Below are positions 8,598-16,634 of a DNA stretch of 64,000 nt, in pieces. Source of the stretch: JANNWF01 sp038205755. Lineage in GTDB: Bacteria; Pseudomonadota; Gammaproteobacteria; Xanthomonadales; Xanthomonadaceae. Position 1 is the stretch's first letter; the number at the start of each line of letters is the position of its first letter. Both the position numbers and the translations under genes were made by a program. The stretch covers positions 1 through 64,000 of the forward strand of contig JBBRBN010000007.1 in NCBI GenBank assembly GCA_038205755.1, in the 5' to 3' direction. The notes below the pieces were generated by a model that saw only the letters and a program-made list of their open reading frames with translations, was not told the DNA's origin and made no database searches.

Positions 8598-8702
8598 CGA
8601 GCAGGGGGCAATCGAGCAAGGGACAACCGAGCAAGGGGTATTCGAACAAGGGGTATTCGAGCAAGGGGCAATAGAGCAAGAAGCAGCCGAGCAAGCTCGG
8701 CT
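8598..8702 (+). repeat. 15-bp minisatellite, seven units
   Basis: Seven consecutive 15-base units begin at 8598, 8613, 8628, 8643, 8658, 8673 and 8688. The consensus is CGAGCAAGGGGTATT, diverging in the first unit and the last two. Units abut with no spacers. The array lies in the convergent spacer between cca and the MFS gene, 38 bp before element copy 2. Although 15 is a multiple of three, no reading frame through it has a credible start or homology. Confidence 0.9.
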
Positions 8703-8740
8703 CTACGGGGGCTTCGCGCGGTGCGCGCGTGGCGACGTCC

Positions 8741-8906
8741 TAGCCCGCAGGTTTCATGAATTCGCGCGATGATCGCGCAGGATGTTGTTCGCACAGGAGA
8801 TTTCCCGAAGGAGCGGCGTAGCGGGCCATACGACCGACTGAGGAAAGTCTCCTGTGCGGACAAGAGACAAGCGAGGGCGCGCGAGATTCATGAAACCTGC
8901 GGGCTA
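8741..8906 (+). repeat. 166-bp structured element, copy 2
   Basis: Complete copy, used as family reference. By offset, 1-21 pairs with 146-166 (TAGCCCGCAGGTTTCATGAA with its exact complement) and continues as 22-28 with 138-144 across one bulged G. Next, 47-63 (GTTCGCACAGGAGATTT) pairs with 105-121, and CGGCGTA at 74-80 pairs with TACG-A-CCG at 89-96 as the apical hairpin. Offsets 122-137 (AAGAGACAAGCGAGGG) have no partner yet are identical in all five copies. GCGCGA-TGA-TCGCGC at 25-39 could form a competing local hairpin. No credible gene lies inside. It sits between the convergent 3' ends of cca and the MFS gene. Confidence 0.95.
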
Positions 8907-9025
8907 GCAACGACAGCAGCCAACTCGCGCTTGGACTCGCCGCGGCGCGGCGCGCGGCGACTCCCCCGGTCGGCCACCCGATCGCCCGGCAATTCAACCT
9001 GCGGCCGACCCGCGCGCGCCGTTGC

Positions 9026-10321
9026 TCAACGCTCTGGCAGCGCCCGCTGCGCCCGCACCAGCTTCCACGCGCTCCAGCCGAACATTGCCGAAATGCACAT
9101 TCCTGCGACGAACACGGCGTTGGAGCCGAACGCGGCCAAGCCCTTGTGCAGCCAGACGAAGGTCAGGTCGCCGGCACGGTAGATGACGGTGTCGATAGTT
9201 GCCTTGGCCTTGTAGCGGGATTCGCGGTCGACGCGGGTGTAGATGGTTTCGCGGGCTGGCTTGGACAGCGCAAATTCGCTGGCACGAGTCACCACCTGCA
9301 CGACCGCCACCAGCATCGGAAGCGGCGCCGCCGCAAGCAGCGCATAGCCTAGAAAGATCGCGGCTGGCGGCAGCAGCAGGAGCGGCGCGATGCCGAAACG
9401 GGTCATCAGCTGTCGGGTCAGCAGGACCTGGATCGCCAGCACCGTCCAGTTGATGTAGCGGTCGATGCGCGAGAAGAACTGGGTCGCGACGCTGGCGTCG
9501 TCCTGCGCGAGCGCCCGCGCGATCGCGACCTGCTCGTTGTAGAGCAGAGTGCCTACACCGACACCGAAGAACAGCACCATCGCCATTGCGCGCAGCACCG
9601 GGTCGCTGGCGATAAGCCGGAACGCCGCCCACGCGCTGCCGCCCATTGCTTCCTCACCGCTTGGGCCGCCGCGCTCGCGCTCGCGCCGGCGCACGTCCGG
9701 CGCCAGCGCAAGGATGCAGGCCAGGCAGACGGCCAGAAAGCCGCCCGAGATCAGCAGCATGTTGGCTACGCCCAGCGGTCCCACCAACTGCGACGTGATC
9801 TCCGGCCCAAGCAGGCCGCCGAGGGTGCCTCCAGCCGCGATGTAGCCGTATAGCTGGCGCGCATCGGTGTTGGCAAAGATGTCCGACATGTAGCTCCAGA
9901 ACACCGACACCGCAAACATGTTGAACACGGCCACCCAGATGAAGAACAGCAGCCCGCGGCCGGGCAACTCCGCGTCAAAGGCGAGATAAAAACCGAACAG
10001 GCAGGCGATGAAAAGCAGATAGACCACCGGCAGGAACACCCGCCGGGGAAAGCGGCTTACCAGCGCGCCATAGAGCGGCTGCAGCAGCAGCATGGCGATG
10101 AACGTACCGGTGAAGAGCAGCTGGAGCGTGAAATCTCCCAGCTGCCAGCCGTGCGCTGCAGCCCACTCGATCAGCGCCGGCGGAAACACCGCCGCGGCGT
10201 CGCTCGATGCGCCCATCGCGTCGCGGACCGGGCGCAGCACGTAGTACGCGGTGAGCAGACAGAAGAAGTAGATGAAGCTCCAGACCAGTGCCTGGCGAAG
10301 ATCGGTCCGCACTGCGGACAT
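9026..10321 (-). CDS. MFS transporter, ATP:ADP antiporter-like
   Basis: A 431-residue polytopic membrane protein with about 12 hydrophobic segments. The opening (WSFIYFFCLLTAYYVLRPVRDAMG) and overall pattern match a group of MFS proteins annotated as ATP:ADP antiporter or NTP/NDP exchange-like in free-living proteobacteria. The true substrate of that group is not established. GGAG four bases before ATG at 10321 favours this start; an in-frame ATG at 10369 would add 16 residues. It is divergent from the GMC oxidoreductase gene and convergent with cca. A charged loop of about 25 residues (RRRERERGGPSGEEA) separates the two halves. Confidence 0.75.
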   Translation of the reverse strand: MSAVRTDLRQALVWSFIYFFCLLTAYYVLRPVRDAMGASSDAAAVFPPALIEWAAAHGWQLGDFTLQLLFTGTFIAMLLLQPLYGALVSRFPRRVFLPVVYLLFIACLFGFYLAFDAELPGRGLLFFIWVAVFNMFAVSVFWSYMSDIFANTDARQLYGYIAAGGTLGGLLGPEITSQLVGPLGVANMLLISGGFLAVCLACILALAPDVRRRERERGGPSGEEAMGGSAWAAFRLIASDPVLRAMAMVLFFGVGVGTLLYNEQVAIARALAQDDASVATQFFSRIDRYINWTVLAIQVLLTRQLMTRFGIAPLLLLPPAAIFLGYALLAAAPLPMLVAVVQVVTRASEFALSKPARETIYTRVDRESRYKAKATIDTVIYRAGDLTFVWLHKGLAAFGSNAVFVAGMCISAMFGWSAWKLVRAQRALPER

Positions 10322-10569
10322 CGGGCTCCAGCCAGCAGAGGTGGCTTCTGCAGCAACAGGTGGGCTCATCCGTGGTCGCTGGCAGGGGCCGCTGGCCGGG
10401 GCGGCACAGACTACCCCAATCGGGCGCCCGCACGCCCCCTTCGCAATCGCCTGGAGCATTTGCTCTAAGCTCGCGGCGGTAGCCTCGCAGCCCGCGCTGT
10501 CGATACGCCGCCGCGGCGCTTCGCCCAGGGCTGGCCCCTCTCCACTCGCCGCAAGGACCGCTGCCTCGC

Positions 10570-12147
10570 GTGTACGACTACATCATCATCGGTGCCGGCT
10601 CGGCCGGCTGCGTATTGGCCAACCGCCTGAGCGCTGACCCCGCGATCAAGGTGTTGCTGCTGGAAGCGGGTCCGCGCGACTGGCATCCGCTCATCCACAT
10701 GCCGGCCGGAATTGCCAAGCTGGTCGGCAAGAAGGGCGTCAACTGGGATTACAGCACCGAACCCGAGCCGCAGCTGGACGGGCGCCGCCTATGGTGGCCG
10801 CGCGGGCGGGTGCTGGGCGGCTCCAGCTCGATCAACGCAATGTGCTACATCCGCGGTGTAGCCGGCGACTATGACGCGTGGTCAGCGGCCGGTGCGGAGG
10901 GATGGGACTGGGACACAGTGCTGCCCTACTTTCGCCGGGCTGAAGACAATACCCGCGGCGCCGATGCCTTCCATGGCGCTGGTGGGCCGCTGGGCGTGGC
11001 CGATCTGCGCTACCACAACCCGCTTTCGGAAGCCTTTCTGCAGGCCGGCCAGCAGGCCGGATACCCGCTCAATGACGATTTCAATGGCGCCCAGCAGGAA
11101 GGCGTCGGCTACTACCAGGTGACGCAGCGCAACGGTGCGCGCTGCTCCAGCGCCGCCGGCTATCTGTCCCCGGTACGCAAACGGCCCAATCTGACCGTGA
11201 CCACCGGCGCCCAGGTGTCACGGGTGGTGATCGAGCACGGGCGCGCGGTGGCGGTGGTCTATGGGGTCGGCAGCAAGGCGTTTTGCCAGCCGGCGGCGCG
11301 CGAGGTGATTCTCTGCGGCGGTGCGCTCAATTCGCCGCAGCTGCTGATGCTGTCTGGCGTGGGACCGGCGGATGCGCTGCGCCGCCACGGCATCACGGTG
11401 CTGGCCGATCTGCCCGGTGTCGGCGCAAATCTGCAGGACCATCTGGACACCTGCACCATCAACAGGTGCAGCCAGCCGATCACCTACGACAGCACTAACG
11501 ACCTGCTGATCGGGCTGCAGTATTACCTGTTCCGAAGCGGACCCGGCACGTCCAACATCGCCGAGACTGGCGGCTTTGTCCGCTCCCGCTTTGCCGCCGA
11601 TGCGCGGCCTGACATGCAGCTGCATTTTGTCCCGGCGATCCTTGACGATCACGGCCGCAATCGCCTGCCGGGCCGCGGCTACACCCTGCATGCCTGCGCG
11701 CTGCGACCGCGCAGCCGCGGCCACCTGGCGTTGGCCTCGGCCAATCCCGCCGACAAGGTGCGCATCCACGCCAACTATTTGAGCGATGCCGAAGGCTACG
11801 ATCTCAAGATGCTGGTGGAAGGCGTGAAGCTGAGCCGCGACCTGCTGGCGCAGCCGGCGTTTGCGCAGTTTCGCGCCGGCGAGATGTTTCCAGGCGACGC
11901 GCTCCGCAGTGACGCTGAGATCGAGGCGTTCTGCCGGGCCAAGGCGGAAACCATCTACCACCCGATCGGCACCTGCCGAATGGGCGGCGACGCGCTCGCG
12001 GTGGTCGACAGTCAGCTGCGGGTGCGCGGGGTGGACGGCCTGCGGGTCGTCGATGCGTCGGTCATGCCCAACCTGATCGGCGGCAATACGAATGCGCCGA
12101 CCATCATGATTGCGGAGCGGGCCGCGGAGCTCATTCTGGGGCGGTGA
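10570..12147 (+). CDS. GMC-family FAD-dependent oxidoreductase (choline/alcohol dehydrogenase-like)
   Basis: A 525-residue flavoprotein. The N-terminal dinucleotide motif GAGSAG is at residues 8-13. GMC signature 1 is PRGRVLGGSSSINAM (about 76-90) and signature 2 is GGALNSPQLLMLSGVGP (about 250). The C-terminal catalytic part has HPIGTCRMG and NTNAPTIMIAERAA with the expected His and Asn. Family members oxidise alcohols (choline, long-chain or polyethylene-glycol-type alcohols) to aldehydes, passing electrons to FAD and then a quinone or oxygen. The substrate is not evident; betaine aldehyde dehydrogenase is not adjacent, so BetA is not the favoured call. The start is GTG at 10570. Confidence 0.92.
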   Translation: MYDYIIIGAGSAGCVLANRLSADPAIKVLLLEAGPRDWHPLIHMPAGIAKLVGKKGVNWDYSTEPEPQLDGRRLWWPRGRVLGGSSSINAMCYIRGVAGDYDAWSAAGAEGWDWDTVLPYFRRAEDNTRGADAFHGAGGPLGVADLRYHNPLSEAFLQAGQQAGYPLNDDFNGAQQEGVGYYQVTQRNGARCSSAAGYLSPVRKRPNLTVTTGAQVSRVVIEHGRAVAVVYGVGSKAFCQPAAREVILCGGALNSPQLLMLSGVGPADALRRHGITVLADLPGVGANLQDHLDTCTINRCSQPITYDSTNDLLIGLQYYLFRSGPGTSNIAETGGFVRSRFAADARPDMQLHFVPAILDDHGRNRLPGRGYTLHACALRPRSRGHLALASANPADKVRIHANYLSDAEGYDLKMLVEGVKLSRDLLAQPAFAQFRAGEMFPGDALRSDAEIEAFCRAKAETIYHPIGTCRMGGDALAVVDSQLRVRGVDGLRVVDASVMPNLIGGNTNAPTIMIAERAAELILGR

Positions 12148-12150
12148 GTT

Positions 12151-12182
12151 GGGGCTCGGGGCTGGGAGCTGGGGAGTCGGGG
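12151..12182 (+). other. G-quadruplex-like stretch after the GMC gene
   Basis: Four plus-strand runs GGGG, GGGG, GGG and GGGG are separated by loops of 3, 2 and 4 bases between 12151 and 12174, and a further GGGG follows at 12179-12182. The stretch begins 3 bp after the GMC stop codon and would be in its mRNA 3' region. It lies between convergent genes. Nothing else is recognised in 12148-12270. Confidence 0.5.
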
Positions 12183-12270
12183 CTCGGGGCTTGGCGATCG
12201 AAGCTCGGGGCCGCAAGGGGCACGCGGGCGGCGCTTGCGGGCGCGGTCGGTGGTTGGCTGGCGGCTCCGA

Positions 12271-14208
12271 TCAGCGATCCAGCACTGGCGGCAGCGGACA
12301 GTGCAGGCAGGCGCAGACGGTGCGCAGCAGCTCGGCCTCGGCAACGCTGAGGCGGCCGTCGTGGCCGGTGGTCAACACCAGGCCCTCCACCAGCAGTTGT
12401 TTGCCCATTGGCTGCAGCCCATCGAGCTGCGGCAGGGCGCTGTCCAGCGCGGCGACCCAGTCGGCCGGCGGCCGGTAGGCCAACGCGGCGCCGGGCAACA
12501 CATGACCGGCGCCAACCGCAAACGCCTGCCGCGCCTGATCGGCACGATGGTGTCCATGTTGCGCCAACAGCGAGAACAGATCCCGCACGGCATCGGTTGC
12601 GGAGGCCAGCTTGCGCTTGCCGCTCGGCGGATAGCGCGAGGGATCCAGCGCCTCGATCACCTGTCGCCGGAGCAGCCTTGCCAGGCAGTACTCGAACAGT
12701 CCCACCTGCGAGTCGATGTGAATCAGCGTCTCGGTACATCCGATGAAATGCTCAAGCTCTCCGCGCGGCCGCCGCCGCAGCGCGGGAAAAGCCATGCTGG
12801 CCAGAGGCAGCCGCAGCGCCGGGTGCAGTTCCGCAGCGGCTGCCGCGAGTGCATCGGCGCGCCCCGCAGTCGCTGCGCCGAGGGCGCTGATGACTGCCGA
12901 CAGCTGCCGCTGGCGGATCGCGTCAACGGTGTCGAACAGCAACGCCAGGACCAGCGCCATTGATCCATCGTGCGAGTGCGCCGCCGTGTTCAACAGGGCC
13001 GGTATCGCGTCATGCAGGCTGCTGGCGCGGCGATAGTCATCCGCAGCCGGCTGGGCCACCTGTCCGATCACACCCTGCGGCGAAACCGTGGTCTCCGAAC
13101 TGCGGCGCGGCAGCGACGTGGCCGGTCGCTCCGAGGTGAAACCCAGAGCCAGATCCTCAGCCAACCCGGACGGCGGCGAGTTTCGATAGCGCGTCTTGAC
13201 CTCGGCCAGGGCCTTTGCATCGAACTGTGGATCCAGCGCGTGAATCCGCTCGAGCAGACTCGGATGGGTCGCCATCAGCGCCGAGTAACCGACGCCATCG
13301 CCGAACAGCATGTGGCTGACTTCCTCGGTGTCCGCGGCGACAAGCTTCGAGCCCTCGGCGACGCCGGCGATCTTTTTCAGCGCCCCGGCCAGGCCCTCGG
13401 TCTGGCGCGTGAACTGCACCGCCGACGCGTCGGCGAGGTACTCGCGCTGGCGCGACACCCCGGCCTTGATCAGCCGCCCAAAGAAAACGCCCACAAACCC
13501 GACAACCACCAGAGCCAGCGCCACCGCCAACACCGCTGCGACACCTTTCGAATCCCGCCCGCCGCGGGTGTGCAGCAGCACCTTGCGGCCGGCGATACCG
13601 ATCACCAGGATGCCGAACAGCACGCCCATCAGCCGGATGTTCAGCCGCATATCGCCATTCAGCACATGGCTGAACTCGTGCGCTATCACACCCTGCAGCT
13701 CAGCCCGATTGAGCCTCTCGAGCGCGCCCCGCGTGACTGCCACGGCGGCGTCGCTCGGTGAGTAGCCGGCAGCAAATGCGTTGATGCCAGCTTCGCTCTC
13801 CAGCACAAAGATCGCCGGCACCGGCACGCCGGAGGCAATAGCAATTTCCTCCACCACATTGCGCAATCGGCGCAGCTGCGGATCGCTGGTCTGGTCCGGC
13901 ACCGGCACGCCGCCGAGCTGACGCGCCACGGCCGTTCCGCCCTCGCGAAGCGAGGTGATCCGCACCAGCGACGCAATCCCAATGACCGCCAGCGTCGCCA
14001 GCGCTGCCACAGCGACCAGCCCGATGTTGCCGCGGATGTAGGCTGCGAGCCCACCCGCTGCCTCGACCTGCTCAGGCGCGGACATGCCGATGGCCATGAC
14101 CACCACGCCACTCACCGAAAGGACGATTGCCAGCACCGCAAGCGAAAAGAGCACCAGCAGCCGACGCGTGCTGCTGCGCGCAACCTCCTGGCGTTCGAAG
14201 AAGTTCAT
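12271..14208 (-). CDS. M48 family membrane metallopeptidase with long C-terminal extension
   Basis: A 645-residue membrane protein. Two N-terminal hydrophobic segments (about 18-42 and 62-85) are followed by an HtpX/Ste24-like M48 domain. It has the zinc motif HEFSH near residue 180 and the third ligand Glu in REYLADASA, plus two further membrane segments between them. The last 330 or so residues are a helical, Ala/Leu/Arg-rich domain I do not recognise, beginning after FTSERPATSLPRRSSETT. HtpX-type peptidases cleave damaged membrane proteins. LemA lies 66 bp upstream in the same direction, a pairing seen in several proteobacteria. ATG at 14208 is preferred over an upstream GTG at 14214. Confidence 0.88.
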   Translation of the reverse strand: MNFFERQEVARSSTRRLLVLFSLAVLAIVLSVSGVVVMAIGMSAPEQVEAAGGLAAYIRGNIGLVAVAALATLAVIGIASLVRITSLREGGTAVARQLGGVPVPDQTSDPQLRRLRNVVEEIAIASGVPVPAIFVLESEAGINAFAAGYSPSDAAVAVTRGALERLNRAELQGVIAHEFSHVLNGDMRLNIRLMGVLFGILVIGIAGRKVLLHTRGGRDSKGVAAVLAVALALVVVGFVGVFFGRLIKAGVSRQREYLADASAVQFTRQTEGLAGALKKIAGVAEGSKLVAADTEEVSHMLFGDGVGYSALMATHPSLLERIHALDPQFDAKALAEVKTRYRNSPPSGLAEDLALGFTSERPATSLPRRSSETTVSPQGVIGQVAQPAADDYRRASSLHDAIPALLNTAAHSHDGSMALVLALLFDTVDAIRQRQLSAVISALGAATAGRADALAAAAAELHPALRLPLASMAFPALRRRPRGELEHFIGCTETLIHIDSQVGLFEYCLARLLRRQVIEALDPSRYPPSGKRKLASATDAVRDLFSLLAQHGHHRADQARQAFAVGAGHVLPGAALAYRPPADWVAALDSALPQLDGLQPMGKQLLVEGLVLTTGHDGRLSVAEAELLRTVCACLHCPLPPVLDR

Positions 14209-14274
14209 CTGCACAGCAGGCCAGGCATCGGCTGGTTCGAAGCGACGTTCATCGCGTGCGCCTGACGCGGCGGC

Positions 14275-14868
14275 TCAGAAAGAAACCTTGGGCGCCTCGC
14301 GCATCTGCGCTTCTTCGCCGCCAATCTCCAGCAGTGCCGCCGGCATAAAGTTGAACATCCCGGCCACGATGTTGGTTGGAAACACCTCGCGCCGGTTGTT
14401 GTAGCCCATTACCTGGTCGTTGAACGCCTGCCGCGCGAACGCTACCTTGTTCTCCGTGGTGGTCAGCTCTTCGCTGAGCTGCATCATGTTCTGGTTCGCC
14501 TTCAGATCCGGATAGCCCTCGGACAACGCAAACAGCCTGCCGAGTGTCTGCCCCAGCGCATTCTCGGCGCCGCTCAGTTTCTGCATGGCCGCTGCGTCAC
14601 CCGGATTGGCCGCCGCCACCTGCTGCGCGCTTACCGCTCCATTGCGCGCGTTGATGACCGCCTCCAGCGTCTCGCGCTCATGCGCCATGTACTGCTTGGC
14701 AATGGCAACCAGATTCGGGATCAGGTCGTGACGTCGATTCAGCTGGACGTCGATCTGCGCAAACGCATTCTTGAACCCGTTTCGCGCCGTGACAAGGCCG
14801 TTGTAGAGGCTGACGACCCAGAAGGCGACGGCAACAACCACGCCGATGAAGACCAGAAAGCTGAACAT
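14275..14868 (-). CDS. lemA: LemA family protein
   Basis: A 197-residue protein with one N-terminal membrane anchor (MFSFLVFIGVVVAVAFWVVS) followed by a helical bundle. It carries the family hallmarks YNGLVTARNGFKNAFAQIDV, RRHDLIPNLV and YNNRREVFPTNIVA. LemA proteins are anchored with a short outside N-terminus; their biochemical role is unclear, though they often co-occur with M48 peptidases, as here. GGAG eight bases before ATG 14868 fixes the start. The reading frame remains open 18 codons upstream to an ATG supplied by the end of element copy 3, but that extension has no ribosome site. Confidence 0.93.
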   Translation of the reverse strand: MFSFLVFIGVVVAVAFWVVSLYNGLVTARNGFKNAFAQIDVQLNRRHDLIPNLVAIAKQYMAHERETLEAVINARNGAVSAQQVAAANPGDAAAMQKLSGAENALGQTLGRLFALSEGYPDLKANQNMMQLSEELTTTENKVAFARQAFNDQVMGYNNRREVFPTNIVAGMFNFMPAALLEIGGEEAQMREAPKVSF

Positions 14869-14912
14869 GGACACTTCTCCAGAAGGTGTCGGACCGGGAA
14901 CCGCAGGCGAGC

Positions 14913-15078
14913 TAGCCCGCATATTTCATGAATTCGCGCGATGATCGCGCAGGATATTGTTCGCACAAGGAATTTTTCGAAGGAGCGGCGTATCGGGCGA
15001 TACGACCGACTGAGGAAAATCCCTTGCGCGGACAAGAGACAAGCGAGGGCGTGTGAGGTTCATGAAATATGCGGGCTA
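14913..15078 (+). repeat. 166-bp structured element, copy 3
   Basis: Complete and the most divergent copy. The terminal arms read TAGCCCGCATATTTCATGAA and its exact complement, so offsets 10 and 11 have changed in step with 157 and 156. The apical part is GTATCGGGCGATAC, a perfect 6-bp hairpin with a GG loop. The inner arms changed together at two pairs: G-C to A-T and A-T to G-C. It separates the divergent lemA and beta-lactamase-like genes, 44 bp from the lemA start and 40 bp from the hydrolase start, so it occupies most of their promoter region. Confidence 0.95.
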
Positions 15079-15118
15079 GAATACGGCAGCTTTCCAGCAC
15101 AGAGCAGGTTGACTGACC

Positions 15119-16348
15119 GTGCGGTCCAGACGCAGCTACGCTTTTCTTGTGACCCTGCTGTTCGCTGCCTCGACTCTGGCAGCAGACTCGCTGGGCGTCA
15201 CTGCGGGCAACGGAACGCAGGGCGGCGCCAAAGAGCGCCGCGCGCAGGCGGCGGCGCGCAACATCGAGTCACTGGCGGATCGCGTGGTGAAGGAAGCCGG
15301 CGTGGTCGGTCTGGCGATTGCCGTGGTTCACGACGGAAAGGTGCTGAGCGAGCGTGGCTTCGGAGTTACCCGCGCGGGCACCACCGAGGCAGTCGATGGC
15401 GACACGGTTTTCCGGCTGGCCTCGCTGTCAAAAACCTTCGCCAGCGCGGTGACCGCCCAGCTGGTTGCGGAAGGTGCGCTGCGTTGGGACAGCCGCATCG
15501 CCGACCAGCTCCCGGCGCTGGCATTGAAGGATATCCAGGCGGCGCAGCGCGTCACCGTGCTGGACATCCTCACCCATCGGGTGGGCCTTCCCTACAACAC
15601 CTACGACCGGGATCTGGAAGCGAACGAACCCTATCCGCTGCTGGTGGCCAAGCTTGGCAACGCGCCGTCAACCTGCTCTCCCGGCGACTGCTACGCCTAT
15701 CAGAACATCGCCTTCAGCCTGATCGGCGACATGGTGTTTGCGGTGACAGGTGACTTCTACAGCCACCAGGTGGAACGCCGTCTGTTTCATCCGCTTGGCA
15801 TGTACAGCGCCACCTTCGGCCGCGATGCACTCGAAGCCAGCCCGCGCTGGGCGCGACCGCATGTGCGGCGCAACGGACGTTGGGCCGAGGTGCGCCCGAA
15901 GGAAACCTACTACCGGATTCCACCCGCCGCAGGCGCCAACGGCAGTGCCCGTGATATCAGCCAGTGGCTGCTGGCGCAGCTCGGCGAGCGGCCGGACGTA
16001 CTCTCTGCCGACGTTCTGGCGACCCTGCACGCCGGCCAAGTGCCAACGCCCGGCGAAATACGCGGCGGCTGGCGCAACGAGCGGGTCAGCGACGCCCACT
16101 ATGGAATCGGCTGGCGGATATTCGACTACGCCGGCACACCGCTGGTGTTTCACGCCGGCGCCGTTCAAGGCTACCGTGCCATGCTTGGCCTGTTGCCGGA
16201 AAAAGGCTTTGGACTGGTGGTTATGTGGAACTGCGAGAGTGCCGCGCCCAGCGGTCTTCTGGCCACCGCGATGGACCAGATGCTGGGGCTTCCGGCGCGC
16301 GATTGGACCGGGTTGGATCAGGTGCCAAAGCGGCGCGGCAGACGCTGA
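15119..16348 (+). CDS. exported serine hydrolase, class C beta-lactamase family
   Basis: A 409-residue protein of the beta-lactamase / penicillin-binding-like serine hydrolase family. A signal peptide (MRSRRSYAFLVTLLFAASTLAA) precedes the catalytic domain. The SxxK motif is S102-L-S-K105, the tyrosine motif is YQN (in YAYQNIAF) and the third motif is HAG in HAGAVQGY. AmpC enzymes have KTG at the third motif; HxG is common in esterase or D-aminopeptidase relatives, so true beta-lactamase activity is uncertain. GTG at 15119 begins the signal peptide. It is divergent from lemA with element copy 3 between them. The 286 bp after it holds only the terminator of the next gene. Confidence 0.88.
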   Translation: MRSRRSYAFLVTLLFAASTLAADSLGVTAGNGTQGGAKERRAQAAARNIESLADRVVKEAGVVGLAIAVVHDGKVLSERGFGVTRAGTTEAVDGDTVFRLASLSKTFASAVTAQLVAEGALRWDSRIADQLPALALKDIQAAQRVTVLDILTHRVGLPYNTYDRDLEANEPYPLLVAKLGNAPSTCSPGDCYAYQNIAFSLIGDMVFAVTGDFYSHQVERRLFHPLGMYSATFGRDALEASPRWARPHVRRNGRWAEVRPKETYYRIPPAAGANGSARDISQWLLAQLGERPDVLSADVLATLHAGQVPTPGEIRGGWRNERVSDAHYGIGWRIFDYAGTPLVFHAGAVQGYRAMLGLLPEKGFGLVVMWNCESAAPSGLLATAMDQMLGLPARDWTGLDQVPKRRGRR

Positions 16349-16572
16349 CGGCAACGCGGTTCGCATTGCCCCGCGGTGCGCGCAGGCGCCTTGCGAAGCC
16401 GATCATGCTGGGTGACCTGCGGTGACCAGGATATCCAAGCGCGTCGAAGCTCAATGCTGGAAAATCGGGCCACCGTGCGACCGCGTCGAGCTGGCTCATC
16501 AAGCAGTCCGCGCGACCTGATCGGCGCTGCCGATTGCGCAAATCCGATGCGTCAGATGGGACGCCATCGGTG

Positions 16573-16610
16573 AAAAGCCCCCCCTCCCGCCTGGGCACGC
16601 GGGAAGGGAG
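16573..16610 (-). terminator. rho-independent terminator of the histone-like gene
   Basis: Read on the minus strand, CTCCCTTCCCGC and GCGGGAGGGGG form a GC-rich stem with an eight-base loop. This is followed by CTTTT, starting about 25 bp after the stop of the histone-like gene. The remaining bases of 16349-16572 show no gene or repeat. Confidence 0.7.
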
Positions 16611-16634
16611 TCCTCACTGGTGCGTGCGGCTCGA

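Noticed and set aside
8598..8702. Possible CRISPR array
   Set aside because: Units abut without spacers, are only 15 bp, and no cas gene is near.
8465..9182. Open frames through element copy 2 on both strands, one with pentapeptide-like repeats
   Set aside because: The frames arise from the 15-bp minisatellite and the structured element. Equivalent frames in other copies break or shift, there is no ribosome site, and the sequence is Arg/Ser/Leu-rich.
10570..12147. BetA choline dehydrogenase
   Set aside because: GMC motifs fit, but there is no betB or betI neighbour and the family is broad, so only the family name is given.
14941..15753. Open frame starting in element copy 3 and running antisense-frame into the hydrolase gene
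   Set aside because: It overlaps the well-supported beta-lactamase-family gene in another frame and has no family resemblance.
15119..16348. True AmpC beta-lactamase resistance gene
   Set aside because: The third motif is HAG rather than KTG and no ampR is adjacent; kept as a general serine hydrolase of that family.
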